Positions 10,327-19,080 of a DNA stretch of 64,000 nucleotides are shown in pieces; position 1 is the stretch's first letter, and every line of letters starts with the position of its first letter. The notes below the pieces were generated by a model. That model saw nothing but the letters and a program-made list of their open reading frames with translations, ran no database searches and was not told where the DNA came from. A program made the position numbers and the translations under genes. The stretch is from Sphingobium sp. SYK-6. GTDB lineage: Bacteria > Pseudomonadota > Alphaproteobacteria > Sphingomonadales > Sphingomonadaceae. The stretch is from NCBI RefSeq assembly GCF_000283515.1, contig NC_015976.1, positions 620,001-684,000 of the forward strand, read 5' to 3'.

Positions 10327-10523
10327 AGGCGCAGCATCCCGAAGGCCGCGACTGCGAGGCAGAAATTGCGTGCGCCGTTCCCGCTCGCGAACTGGCCGAC
10401 AAGCGCGCCGAACAGCGCGAGCGGCACGATCAGCCAGTTGGCCCAGCCGAGGCCGGGGATGATGGCTGGAATGGCGAGGATGAGCGCGACCGCGCCGATC
10501 AGGACGGAAAGCAGCGAAACCAT
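10302..10523 (-). CDS. small two-helix membrane protein
   Basis: A 73-residue protein from ATG 10523 (MVSLLSVLIGAVALILAIPA...) with two or three hydrophobic stretches and almost no soluble part. No family recognised. The frame is open to 10604, but the extra residues are hydrophilic and unlike a membrane N terminus, so I prefer the internal ATG. It sits directly upstream of rarD and its TGA overlaps a possible TTG start of that gene, so it is probably the first gene of a three-gene transporter unit. Function unknown. Confidence 0.65.
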   Translation of the reverse strand: MVSLLSVLIGAVALILAIPAIIPGLGWANWLIVPLALFGALVGQFASGNGARNFCLAVAAFGMLRLWAGGGLF

Positions 10524-10616
10524 GCGCGCGCCATGAGCCTCGGCGCTCGTCTTGGCAAGAGCGCCGCGCCCCATGACAGGATCGCGCGGACAGGGCGCCC
10601 GCAAAAGGGCCGTGCA

Positions 10617-10646
10617 GCAGGGGCCAGCCGGGTGGCCGACCCCTGC
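10617..10646 (-). terminator. hairpin downstream of the PEPxxWA-CTERM gene
   Basis: A 13-bp stem with two G-U wobbles (GCAGGGGTCGGCC / GGCTGGCCCCTGC on the minus strand) begins 10 bases after the stop at 10656. A short CCCTTTT follows about 10 bases later, so termination is plausible but weak. Confidence 0.45.
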
Positions 10647-10655
10647 TTGCCGCGA

Positions 10656-11231
10656 TCAGGCGAACCGGATCCGGGTGGCGCGCTGGCGGCGCATCGCGCC
10701 ACCGGCGAGCGCGAAGCCGCCGATCATCATCGCCCAGGTGGCGGGCTCGGGCACCGCGCCGGCGCTGGCGACATCATAGGTCACGTCATCGATGACCCAA
10801 AAATTGCCGCCCGAGCCCGTGATCACCACCTTGTCGACGAGGCCGGCATAGCCGTTGCCGATCAGGGTCGGTGCAGCGCTCAGCGACACAGCGCCCGTCG
10901 AAGAGACCAGCGACCCGCCGAGATAGAGGTCGACCAACAGCGTGTTAAAGCCTGCGAAATATGCGCCGCCGAATGTGATGGGGGCGGCCCACATCATCGT
11001 GCCGGTGGGCGATGACGAGTCGGCATAGGCACGGAAGCTGCCGGACGCCGGGGTGTAGGGCGACTGCTCGCCTTCATAGACATACCAGCCATTGGCGGAC
11101 CAGTCGATGCCGCCATAATTGGCCGGTATCGCGCCGTTGCTGAGGTCGTCGAAATCGACCACCACGGCCTGCGATGCGGAGGGCGCAACCGCGAGAGCGG
11201 CGGCGAGCAGCAGATATTTCGTCTTGAACAT
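10656..11231 (-). CDS. PEPxxWA-CTERM sorting domain protein, exported
   Basis: Exported protein of 191 residues with a signal peptide (YLLLAAALAVAPSASQA) and a C-terminal sorting tail: the motif VPEPATWA, a hydrophobic segment (MMIGGFALAGGAM) and a basic end (RRQRATRIRF). Such tails are recognised by an exosortase in sphingomonads and other Proteobacteria. The middle is Gly/Ser/Tyr rich and beta-like, with no enzyme motif. ATG 11231 is preceded by GGGAGA. No exosortase gene lies in the window, so the processing enzyme is encoded elsewhere. Role at the surface or in matrix is inferred from the class only. Confidence 0.9.
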   Translation of the reverse strand: MFKTKYLLLAAALAVAPSASQAVVVDFDDLSNGAIPANYGGIDWSANGWYVYEGEQSPYTPASGSFRAYADSSSPTGTMMWAAPITFGGAYFAGFNTLLVDLYLGGSLVSSTGAVSLSAAPTLIGNGYAGLVDKVVITGSGGNFWVIDDVTYDVASAGAVPEPATWAMMIGGFALAGGAMRRQRATRIRFA

Positions 11232-11366
11232 GATTTTTCTCCCACGATTCGCCGCCAGCAGGACCCCCGTACGCGGCTCATGCTCCCTGGCCGCGCACCC
11301 ACCCGGGTTGCAATCTGATTAACCCTGTATCGCGCGTGCCTGATCGGGACAGGTGACCGCAGCCGG

Positions 11367-12650
11367 TCAGGCGAGGTCCAGCGCGAGCCCCAGATCGGCG
11401 ATCAGGTCGTCGGGATGCTCGATGCCGATCGACAGGCGGATGGTCGAATCCAGCACGCCGATCCGCTCGCGCACCGCCGCCGCCACGCCGCTGTGCGTGG
11501 TGGTCGCGGGATGGCTCGCGAGCGATTCCGTGCCACCCAGGCTGACGGCCAGCTTGAAGATGCGCAGCGCGTTGAGGAAGCGGAACGCAGCGGCCTGCCC
11601 GCCCACGATGTCGAAGGAGAAAGTCGATCCCGCGCCGGTGCATTGCGCGTGGAAAGCGCGGCCGGTGGGTGAGAGCTGATCGGCGAAGGGCAGGTAATGG
11701 ATGTCGCCTACCTTGGGATGATCGCGCAGGAAGGTGGCGATGCGGCCCGCATTGTCGTTGGCGCGCTCCATGCGCAGCGCCAGCGTTTCCAGGCTGCGGC
11801 CGAGCATCCAGCAACTGTTGGGGTCGAGCTGGGTGCCGATGGCGCTGCGCAGCGCGCGCACCGGCCGCATGACGTCCCTCGCGCCCAGCGCTGCGCCGGC
11901 GATCAGGTCCGAATGGCCGCCGACATATTTGGTGAGCGAATAGAGCGAGATGTCCGCGCCATGCTCGATCGGCCGCTGGAAGACCGGGCCGAGCAGCGTG
12001 TTGTCGCACATGATGATCGGGCGGTGGCCTTCCTGCTGCGCCGCGATCTCCTCGGCGATCTCGCGGATCAGGGCAATGCGCACCAGCCCGTTGGTGGGAT
12101 TGGCCGGCGTCTCGATGAGGATGGCGGCAAGGCGACCCTTGCCGGCGGCTTCCCGCGCGGCGGCCTCGATATTCTCGCGGTCCACGCCATTGGTGAAGCC
12201 GACCGAAAGAATGCCGAGCCGTGCGAGGCTATTGCCCAGCAGTGTCTCCGTACCACCATAGAGCGGCTGGGAATGCAGCACCACGTCGCCGGGGCGCAGA
12301 TAAGCGAGCAGGCTCGTCGTGATGGCCGACATGCCCGAGGAGAAGAGCACGCAGGCTTCCGTGCGCTCGTAGACCGCAAGGCGATCCTCCACGATCTCGC
12401 TGTTGGGGTGATTGAAGCGGGAATAGACGAGGCCGCCTTCCTGCCCGGCCGGCGGCTCCCTGCGGCCGGACACATAATCGAAGAAGTCCTTCCCTTCCTC
12501 GGCGGACCTGAACGCGAAGGTGGAGGTGAGGAACACCGGCGGCTTCACCGCGCCTTCGGAGAGGGCGGGGTCATAGCCATAGTTCAGCATCTGGGTTTCG
12601 GGGTGCAGCGCGTGGCCGCCGATATGGGTCTTGCGGGAATTGTCGGTCAT
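11367..12650 (-). CDS. Cys/Met metabolism PLP enzyme (cystathionine gamma-synthase family)
   Basis: PLP-dependent trans-sulfuration enzyme of 427 residues. The Schiff-base lysine is K241 in [14 protein letters not shown]. The cofactor ring-stacking region is [12 protein letters not shown], and the aspartate is in MCDNTLLGP. The N terminus is longer than E. coli MetB and matches the branch often called cystathionine gamma-synthase family or methionine gamma-lyase. Sequence alone does not separate synthase from lyase activity. It stands alone between a CTERM gene and murA. I looked for a SAM-II riboswitch in the roughly 100 bases upstream and did not see one. Confidence 0.85.
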   Translation of the reverse strand: MTDNSRKTHIGGHALHPETQMLNYGYDPALSEGAVKPPVFLTSTFAFRSAEEGKDFFDYVSGRREPPAGQEGGLVYSRFNHPNSEIVEDRLAVYERTEACVLFSSGMSAITTSLLAYLRPGDVVLHSQPLYGGTETLLGNSLARLGILSVGFTNGVDRENIEAAAREAAGKGRLAAILIETPANPTNGLVRIALIREIAEEIAAQQEGHRPIIMCDNTLLGPVFQRPIEHGADISLYSLTKYVGGHSDLIAGAALGARDVMRPVRALRSAIGTQLDPNSCWMLGRSLETLALRMERANDNAGRIATFLRDHPKVGDIHYLPFADQLSPTGRAFHAQCTGAGSTFSFDIVGGQAAAFRFLNALRIFKLAVSLGGTESLASHPATTTHSGVAAAVRERIGVLDSTIRLSIGIEHPDDLIADLGLALDLA

Positions 12651-12750
12651 GGCGCGCTCCTGGCGGCAATGGGTTCATGCTCCGAGCATAGCCCGGGACA
12701 GCGCCGACACCATGTTATTTTATTGCGGGCGCCTGTTGCCCGCCGGTCCC

Positions 12751-14034
12751 TCAGCCGTCGCTGTCGCGCTCGATGTCGGCGCCGACGGCGGAGAGCTTCT
12801 CCTCCAGCCGCTCATAGCCCCGGTCGAGATGGTAGACGCGATTGACGATCGTCTCGCCCTGCGCGGCGAGGCCCGCGAGAATGAGGCTCATCGAGGCGCG
12901 CAGGTCCGTCGCCATCACGGGCGCGCCGGTGAGGCCCGGCACCCCGCGCACGACTGCCGTGCGGCCGTTCACCGTGATGTCCGCGCCCATGCGCGTCAGT
13001 TCGGGCACATGCATGTAGCGGTTCTCGAAGATCGTCTCGGTAAGCACGCTCGCGCCGTCCGCCAGCGCCAGCATCGCCATGAACTGCGCCTGCATGTCCG
13101 TCGGGAAGCCGGGGTGCGGCGCGGTGGAGAGCGTGAGCGGCTTCAGCCGTCCATTCGCTGCCACGCGCAGGCTCCGGCCGCTTTCCTCGATATGCACGCC
13201 CGCGTCGCGCAGGCCCTTGAGGATGGCATGCATGTCATCGCTGCTCGCGCCGACCAGCTCCAGCTCGCCGCCGGTGATGGCGGCCGCGCAGGCATAGCTG
13301 CCGGCCTCGATCCGGTCGGGCATCACTTTGTAGGTGGTGCCGTAGAGCCGCGGCTTGCCGTGGACCACGAGCCGGTCCGTGCCGATCCCCTCGATCTCGC
13401 TGCCCATGGCGACGAGCAGGCCGCACAGGTCCACGATCTCCGGCTCGCGCGCGGCATTCTCGATCACGGTCTCGCCGCTGGCGAGCGACGCGGCCATGAG
13501 CGCGTTCTCGGTGGCGCCGACCGACGGGAAGGGGAAGGAAATGAGCGCGCCGCGCAGGCCGCCGTCCGGCGCCAGCGCGCGCACATAGCCATTGGCCATC
13601 TCGATCGTCGCGCCCAGCGTCTGGAACGCCTGGAGGTGGAAGTCGATCGGCCGGTTGCCGATGGCGCAGCCGCCCGGCAGCGAGACGGTCGCTTCGCCCG
13701 CGCGCGCGAGCAGCGGCCCCAGCACCACGATGGAGGCGCGCATCTTGCGCACGATGTCATAAGGCGCGACGCTGGACGTGATGCGGTTCGCCCGCAGCGT
13801 CATAACCCGGCCGAAATCCTCCTGCCGCGAGCCCTCGACAGTGGTCGAGACGCCGAGCTGGTTGAGCAGGTGGCCGAAGCTGTCGACATCCGCCAGCCGC
13901 GGCAGGTTGCGCAGCGTCAGCGGCTCCTCGGTGAGCAGCGCGCAGGGCAGCAGCGTGAGCGCTGCGTTCTTTGCGCCGGAGATGGTGATCCTGCCGGAGA
14001 GCGGCTTGCCGCCGCGAATGACGATACGGTCCAT
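12751..14034 (-). CDS. murA: UDP-N-acetylglucosamine 1-carboxyvinyltransferase MurA
   Basis: Transfers the enolpyruvyl group of PEP to UDP-GlcNAc, the first committed step of peptidoglycan synthesis; cytoplasmic. The 427 residues are full length. K22 in [10 protein letters not shown] and the active-site Cys at about 123 ([15 protein letters not shown]) are both present; the cysteine is the one attacked by fosfomycin. Other family segments are [13 protein letters not shown] and [14 protein letters not shown]. It starts at ATG 14034 and is monocistronic here, outside the ddl/fts cluster. Confidence 0.97.
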   Translation of the reverse strand: MDRIVIRGGKPLSGRITISGAKNAALTLLPCALLTEEPLTLRNLPRLADVDSFGHLLNQLGVSTTVEGSRQEDFGRVMTLRANRITSSVAPYDIVRKMRASIVVLGPLLARAGEATVSLPGGCAIGNRPIDFHLQAFQTLGATIEMANGYVRALAPDGGLRGALISFPFPSVGATENALMAASLASGETVIENAAREPEIVDLCGLLVAMGSEIEGIGTDRLVVHGKPRLYGTTYKVMPDRIEAGSYACAAAITGGELELVGASSDDMHAILKGLRDAGVHIEESGRSLRVAANGRLKPLTLSTAPHPGFPTDMQAQFMAMLALADGASVLTETIFENRYMHVPELTRMGADITVNGRTAVVRGVPGLTGAPVMATDLRASMSLILAGLAAQGETIVNRVYHLDRGYERLEEKLSAVGADIERDSDG

Positions 14035-14137
14035 CGCGGCTTCCTAGCGTGTGCCGCGCCGAGCGCAAGTGGGGCAGGGGTCCGCGCGCCGATGCCGGGC
14101 GGATTTTCGCCCGATGCCATGGCCCGGGCGCGGCCGC

Positions 14138-15466
14138 CTATCGTGCCGACGGCTCGCGGCTCAGCCGGGACATCAGCAGCGCGGCGCGCTTGGCCTGCCG
14201 CTGGAAGCTGGGCAGGTCCACGCTTTCACCCGGCGCATGGCTGCCCGCGCCATCCGGCCCCAGACCGGCGAGGCCGTCCACGTCCGCCGCGACGAAGCCG
14301 ATGTCGCCCGCGCCCCGCCGCAGCGGATCGAGCGCCGGCATCGCGGGGAGGCCGAGGTCGCCGTTCACGGCATTGAGCCGGGTCAGCAGCGCGGTGTTGC
14401 CCTCGGTCGGCGCCATCGGCGGATAGCCTTCCTTGAAGCTGATCGTGGCCTGCGCGCCGGGGCCGTGTGCCGCGACGATCTGCTCGATCTTCTGGCGCAC
14501 CCGCGCCGCCTGTTCGGGCGTGAGCGCGCGATAATCGCCGGTGGCGACGGCCTGCGCGGGAATGATGTTGGTCTTGCCGCTGGCGCTCACCGAGGCGTCG
14601 TTCGCCGCCAGTTCCGCCTGCGCGCCCCCGGCGACGAGGCCGATGTTGAAGGTGAGGTTAGGCTCGGGCAGTTCCTTGCGCATGGTGCTGATGATGCGCG
14701 CGACTTCATAGATCGCGCCATCGCCCACCTGGCCGAAGATACCGCTGGAGTGCCCCGATTTCGCCGTCACGCGGATGGTGTAGCTGGTCGAGGAGCGCCG
14801 CGCGATCGAGCCATAGTCCTGCCCGTCGATGGTCACCAGTCCCTCGAAGTCGAGCGCGGCGTCGGCGCGCTTGCCCGCCGCGATCAGGTCCGCGCGAGCG
14901 GCGTCGATGGGCTCGCCCACCGATTCCTCGTCGCCGGTCAGCACCACTTCGATGTTGGCGTCGCGCAGCGTGCCCGCGTCCTTCATGGCCTTGAGCGCCA
15001 TCAGCATCACGACCACGCCGCCCTTGTCGTCGCCGATGCCGGGGCCGGTCGCCGTATCGCCCTTGCGCTCGAACCTCTGGAACGGCGAGCTTTCCTCGAA
15101 CACCGTGTCGAGATGGCCGATCAGCAGCAGCCGCTTGGTGCCCGGCTTGCCGCTGTGCGTCGCGATGATGTGCCCGGCGCGGCCCGTTGCGTCCATCGGC
15201 TTCCATGTGACGGTGAAGCCGAGCGTCTCCAGCTCCGGTCGCACCATTTCGGCGACCTTGATGACGCCCGGGATGTTGCGGGTGCCCGAGTTCTGGTTGA
15301 CCATCCGTTCCAGCAGCGCGATCGCCTCTTCCTGCTGCGCTTCCACGCTGCGGACCATGCGCTGCTCGGCGGCGCTGAGCTTCGCCGCGGCGGGACTGGC
15401 GGCGAGCGCGAGGAGGGGAAGGGCGAGCAGGCGCGCGGCGCGGGGGAAGTGGATCATGGCGCGCAC
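14138..15466 (-). CDS. M20 family metallopeptidase, exported (glutamate carboxypeptidase-like)
   Basis: Zinc-dependent exopeptidase of the M20 family, probably periplasmic. A signal peptide is visible (LLALPLLALAASPAAA). Metal and catalytic residues appear in order: LIGHLDTVFEE (His and Asp), GDDKGGVV, and TGDEESVGE (general-base Glu). The dimerisation domain inserts after about residue 220. The 442 residues start at GTG 15466; an ATG three codons in (15457) is an equal choice. It resembles carboxypeptidase G2 more than succinyl-diaminopimelate desuccinylase because of the export signal. Natural substrate not known. Confidence 0.88.
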   Translation of the reverse strand: MRAMIHFPRAARLLALPLLALAASPAAAKLSAAEQRMVRSVEAQQEEAIALLERMVNQNSGTRNIPGVIKVAEMVRPELETLGFTVTWKPMDATGRAGHIIATHSGKPGTKRLLLIGHLDTVFEESSPFQRFERKGDTATGPGIGDDKGGVVVMLMALKAMKDAGTLRDANIEVVLTGDEESVGEPIDAARADLIAAGKRADAALDFEGLVTIDGQDYGSIARRSSTSYTIRVTAKSGHSSGIFGQVGDGAIYEVARIISTMRKELPEPNLTFNIGLVAGGAQAELAANDASVSASGKTNIIPAQAVATGDYRALTPEQAARVRQKIEQIVAAHGPGAQATISFKEGYPPMAPTEGNTALLTRLNAVNGDLGLPAMPALDPLRRGAGDIGFVAADVDGLAGLGPDGAGSHAPGESVDLPSFQRQAKRAALLMSRLSREPSAR

Positions 15467-15556
15467 GATAGGCGAAGTGCGGCGGGCTTTTCCAGCCCTC
15501 GCGCATCGCTCCCGCGCAATGCCGCCGCGTCGTCTCTCCGGCCGGAGTCGCAGGCC

Positions 15557-16123
15557 TCAGGCCAGCAGCTCGACATCCCAGTAGAGCCAGTCATGCCAGC
15601 TGTCGTGCAGATGGTTGGGCGGGAAGGCGCGGCCATGATCCTGGAGTTGCCAGCTCGTCGGGCGGATTGGCTGCTCGCGCAGCGCCATGTTGGCCTCGCG
15701 CGGGGTGCGGCCGCCCTTGCGCAGGTTGCAGGGCGAGCAGGCGGTGGCCACATTCTCCCATGTCGTGCGTCCGCCGGCGCGGCGCGGCACCACATGGTCG
15801 AAGGTCAGGTCGCTGGTCGCGCCGCAATAGAGGCAGGAGAAGCGGTCGCGCAGGAAGAGATTGAAGCGGGTGAAGGCGGGATATTCGCTCGGCCGCACAT
15901 ATTGCTTGAGCGCGATCACCGATGGAATGCGCATCTGGAAGCTGGGCGAGTGGACTTCCCGGTCGTAGCTGGAGACGATGTCCACCCGATCCAAAAAAAC
16001 CGCCTTGATGGCGGTTTGCCAGGGCCAGAGGCTCAGCGGATAATAGGAAAGCGGGGTATAGTCGGCATTGAGGACCAGTGCCGGACAGTTTTCTGGATGG
16101 CGTATTCGATCGGGATGATACAT
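15557..16123 (-). CDS. HNH endonuclease family protein
   Basis: A 188-residue HNH nuclease-like protein of a type widespread as a single chromosomal gene in Alphaproteobacteria. The metal finger is intact: two CxxC pairs (CLYC, CSPC) flank TFDHVVPRRAGG and WENVATAC. The N terminus, NADYTPLSYYPLSLWPWQ, is typical of this group. I start at ATG 16123, preceded by AAAGGGG; the frame opens to 16183 but those residues are not typical. No toxin or restriction partner is adjacent; it faces away from gluQRS. The biological role of this conserved family is not established to my knowledge. Confidence 0.85.
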   Translation of the reverse strand: MYHPDRIRHPENCPALVLNADYTPLSYYPLSLWPWQTAIKAVFLDRVDIVSSYDREVHSPSFQMRIPSVIALKQYVRPSEYPAFTRFNLFLRDRFSCLYCGATSDLTFDHVVPRRAGGRTTWENVATACSPCNLRKGGRTPREANMALREQPIRPTSWQLQDHGRAFPPNHLHDSWHDWLYWDVELLA

Positions 16124-16219
16124 GCGCGCTCGTGCCCCTTTCGTTGCGCCGCGATCCATCGTTGAGAACCGTGACGTCCTCATGACAGCAGAGATGATGA
16201 CTCCTCGTCAAGAGCTAGT

Positions 16220-17104
16220 ATGACCCGGGTAGACGCTCCACGACATCTGGTGACGCGCTTCGCGCCCAGCCCGACCGGCCGGCTCCATATAGGGCATGGC
16301 TGGTCCGCCCTGCAGGCCCATGATCTCGCGCGGGAAAGTGGCGGCACTTTCCTCCTGCGCATCGAGGACACGGACGTGACTCGCTGCCGCCCGGAATTCA
16401 CCCAGGCCATCCTGGAGGATCTGCGCTGGCTCGGCATTGGCTGGGATGGACTCTTGATCCAGTCGACGCGGTTCCCGGCCTATGAAGCGGCGCTGGAGGC
16501 ACTGAAAGGGCAGGGCGTTGCTTATCCCTGCTTCTGCACGCGCGGCGACATCGCGCGCGAGCTGGCGGCGAGTCTCCACGCGCCGCACGGGGCGGACGGG
16601 CCGCTCTATCCGGGGACATGCCGTGGCCTCGATCCGGCGACGCGCGCGGAACGGATCGCGCGGGGCGATCCCCATAGCTGGCGGCTGGACATGGGCGCGG
16701 CGCTTGCCCGCACCGGGCCGCTCAGCTGGCACGATGCGCAGGCGGGGGACGTGCCGGTCGACCCCGGCGCGCTGGGCGATCTTATCCTCAAGGGGCGCGA
16801 CCGCCCGGCCAGCTATCATCTCGCGGTGGTGGTGGACGATGCCGCGCAAGGCGTGACGGACGTGGTGCGCGGGCGCGACGTGTTCGCCTCGACTCATGCG
16901 CATCGCACCCTGCAGGCGCTGCTCGGCCTGCCCGTGCCGCTGTATCGCCATCATGCTCTGGTGGTGGATGCCGAGGGCAAGCGCCTCGCCAAGCGCAGCG
17001 AAGGGCTGGCTCTTGCCGATCTGCGGGCGGCGGGCGCGGACGGGCGGGGGCTGGCGGACGATCTGCGGGCAGGGCGGTTTCCGGTTGGAATATTCCTCCG
17101 CTGA
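16220..17104 (+). CDS. gluQ: glutamyl-Q tRNA(Asp) synthetase
   Basis: Truncated glutamyl-tRNA synthetase paralogue that attaches glutamate to queuosine at position 34 of tRNA(Asp), not to the acceptor end. The 294 residues contain the HIGH motif in RFAPSPTGRLHIGH, a KMSKS-like loop GKRLAKRSEG, and the zinc-binding PCFC...YPGTC typical of this protein. The anticodon-binding half of GluRS is absent, as expected for the family. Start at ATG 16220, about 95 bases from the divergent HNH gene, so the promoters must lie between them. Confidence 0.93.
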   Translation: MTRVDAPRHLVTRFAPSPTGRLHIGHGWSALQAHDLARESGGTFLLRIEDTDVTRCRPEFTQAILEDLRWLGIGWDGLLIQSTRFPAYEAALEALKGQGVAYPCFCTRGDIARELAASLHAPHGADGPLYPGTCRGLDPATRAERIARGDPHSWRLDMGAALARTGPLSWHDAQAGDVPVDPGALGDLILKGRDRPASYHLAVVVDDAAQGVTDVVRGRDVFASTHAHRTLQALLGLPVPLYRHHALVVDAEGKRLAKRSEGLALADLRAAGADGRGLADDLRAGRFPVGIFLR

Positions 17105-17136
17105 ACCTACATCGCTCCAAACGGAGTCTTATCCCG

Positions 17137-17373
17137 ATGGGCAATGTCGTTCTCGTAATCCTCATCATCCTCGCGGCGCTCGGCGCGGTGGCTTATCTCG
17201 TGCGTGGCGTCGTCACGTTCCTGAAGACGACGGAAGCCGATCTGCGGAATGACGGCACCGGCCCCAGCCAGTCGAGCCTCAAGCAGAACCGGATGATGAT
17301 GGGCCGCGTCACCATGCAGGCGGCGGCGATCCTGCTGATAGCGCTGCTGCTGCTGTTCAACGGCAGCAAATAA
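17137..17373 (+). CDS. small twin-transmembrane protein (HIG1-like)
   Basis: A 78-residue inner-membrane protein with two helices: VLVILIILAALGAVAYLV near the start and AAAILLIALLLLF at the end, joined by a polar loop. The KQNRMMMGRVTMQ segment resembles the HIG1 (hypoxia-induced gene 1) fold seen in small alphaproteobacterial proteins. It starts 32 bases after gluQRS and 14 bases before the cobalamin adenosyltransferase, so the three are probably one transcript. HIG1 relatives associate with respiratory complexes; that is family knowledge only. Confidence 0.7.
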   Translation: MGNVVLVILIILAALGAVAYLVRGVVTFLKTTEADLRNDGTGPSQSSLKQNRMMMGRVTMQAAAILLIALLLLFNGSK

Positions 17374-17387
17374 CCGGCTGAACAGTC

Positions 17388-17972
17388 TTGGTCCGCCTCA
17401 ATCGCATTTACACGCGGACGGGCGATGACGGCACGACCGGGCTGGTCGACGGCACGCGCGTGGCCAAGGACGATCCGCGCATGGCCGCGATCGGCGAGGT
17501 GGACGAGCTGAACAGCGCGCTCGGTCTGGCCATCGCCGCCATGGCAGGCGAGCCGTCGGCGGCAAGTCTCCTCCAGGGCATCCAGAACGATCTCTTCGAT
17601 CTCGGCGCCGATCTCGCGACCCCGGGCGAGAACTTCACGCCTTCGGAGATGGTGCTGCGTATCGTCCCGGCGCAGGTCGAGCGGCTCGAGCAGGCCATCG
17701 ACCGGCTCAACGATCCCATTCCGCCCCTGCGCAGCTTCATCCTGCCCGGCGGCAGCGAGAGCGCCGCCCGCGTGCATCTCGCCCGGGCCATTGCCCGGCG
17801 CGCCGAACGGGTGGTGCTGACGGCGAGCCGGGCCATGGCGATCAACCCGGCCGCGCTCGCTTATCTCAACCGGCTCTCCGACCTGCTGTTCGTCCTCGCG
17901 CGTGCGCTCAACGGCAATGGCGCCGGGGATATCCTCTGGGTGCCGGGCGCCAGCCGCGCGGCGCAGGACTGA
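17388..17972 (+). CDS. cob(I)yrinic acid a,c-diamide adenosyltransferase, PduO type
   Basis: Adds the 5'-deoxyadenosyl group of ATP to cob(I)alamin to make coenzyme B12. The N terminus RLNRIYTRTGDDGTTGL is the PduO ATP-binding signature. GEVDELNSALG, RSFILPGGSES and RAIARRAERVV complete the family motifs in the right order over 194 residues. The start is TTG 17388; no ATG or GTG gives the conserved N terminus, so this is a real non-canonical start. It follows the HIG1-like gene by 14 bases. No other cobalamin gene is near. Confidence 0.92.
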   Translation: MVRLNRIYTRTGDDGTTGLVDGTRVAKDDPRMAAIGEVDELNSALGLAIAAMAGEPSAASLLQGIQNDLFDLGADLATPGENFTPSEMVLRIVPAQVERLEQAIDRLNDPIPPLRSFILPGGSESAARVHLARAIARRAERVVLTASRAMAINPAALAYLNRLSDLLFVLARALNGNGAGDILWVPGASRAAQD

Positions 17973-18004
17973 GGCGCAGGCCCGGGGAGGGGGCCCCACC
18001 CCGA

Positions 18005-18958
18005 TCAGGCGTTCCCGCATCGCACCCGGCGACTGTCGGCAATGTCCAGAGACTGCCCGTCCGCGCCGAGTCCGAGCGTCAGTGTCCTTGTCCACTGCTC
18101 GCCTTCGCCCGTGAAATCCGCCGTGATCCGGACGCTGTCCGGCGAGAGCATCTGCACGCTGCGCACCATGCCGCTGCTTTCGTGGAAGGACAGACGGTCG
18201 GCGGCGATCGCCAGCCGGCTTTCGTCGTCGGCCCGGCCGCAGGCCTCGCGTGATGAAGCCCAGCGCCCCTGGAACGCAACCGGTATCCGCGCCGCCGTGG
18301 CGTCTGCGCCGGCCGGAACGACCCTGACCGTGCCGCGCGGCCGCAGGTCCGAGTCGCCGATGAGCCAGGGCCTTTCCCCCGGCTCGCCTTTCTGGCCATC
18401 GGGATTGCGCACCAGCGTCATCGTGCCGATCAGGTTGAACGGCGCGCCGTTCTCGCGCAGGCGGCCATAAGCCTGCACCGGCACGCGCGCCGTCACGGTG
18501 CCGCCGGTCTGCGGTCGCCCGACGAGGACGTGGAACTCGGAATATTTCCGGTAGCTGTCGGCGAAGTCGGCCTCGGTCATGCCGCTCTGCCGGCCGTCCT
18601 CGCTCCACAGGCGATAGGCATCGCCATAGCGGCCTTCGCCGATCGCGAGGCCCCAGAGTTCGATCGTCGCGCCCGACGCCTCGACGCTGGCGGGATTGCG
18701 CGCGGCGCTTTCGTTGAGCGGCGTGCGGTCGTCCGGGAGCCCGCCCTCCTCGCCCGGCGCGGGCGGGACGAGCATTCCCCCGGCCGCGCCCGCGCTGTTG
18801 CCGGCGGCTCCGGGCCCGGCGACGTCGGCCGCATTCGCCGCGTTCCGGGTCATGCCATTCTCGGCCATGTCGTTCGCAGGGTCCTGCTGCTGTGATCCGC
18901 AGCCTGCCATCAGCGTCGCCAGTATCAGCGGTGCCAGACCGAAAGATTTCAACGGCAT
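18005..18958 (-). CDS. hypothetical lipoprotein
   Basis: A 317-residue lipoprotein from ATG 18958, with a strong GAGGAGG ribosome site. The signal peptide ends in the lipobox LMAGC. The next 80 residues are Ala/Gly/Asn/Pro rich and probably unstructured. Two globular parts follow: one with IELWGLAIGEGRYGDAYRLW and SEFHVLVGRPQ, typical of small stress-sensing lipoproteins, and a C-terminal beta part with QGRWASSREACGRADDESRL, which has paired cysteines. No named family recognised. It is transcribed toward the adenosyltransferase gene and away from proA. Confidence 0.75.
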   Translation of the reverse strand: MPLKSFGLAPLILATLMAGCGSQQQDPANDMAENGMTRNAANAADVAGPGAAGNSAGAAGGMLVPPAPGEEGGLPDDRTPLNESAARNPASVEASGATIELWGLAIGEGRYGDAYRLWSEDGRQSGMTEADFADSYRKYSEFHVLVGRPQTGGTVTARVPVQAYGRLRENGAPFNLIGTMTLVRNPDGQKGEPGERPWLIGDSDLRPRGTVRVVPAGADATAARIPVAFQGRWASSREACGRADDESRLAIAADRLSFHESSGMVRSVQMLSPDSVRITADFTGEGEQWTRTLTLGLGADGQSLDIADSRRVRCGNA

Positions 18959-19080
18959 GTTGCTGTCCTCCTCATTGCCGGAGCGGGAACGTCCGGACCG
19001 GTCGCCGGTTGCAGCCATTTGCGTGCTTCCCCGGCCATGCTATGGGGATCGCCCCCCGCCGCCGGAGCGCCGAACCAGCA

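Noticed and set aside
12651..12750. Possible SAM-II riboswitch before the trans-sulfuration gene
   Set aside because: The conserved SAM-II core is not visible; only a murA-proximal GCGGGC/GCCCGC stem is seen.
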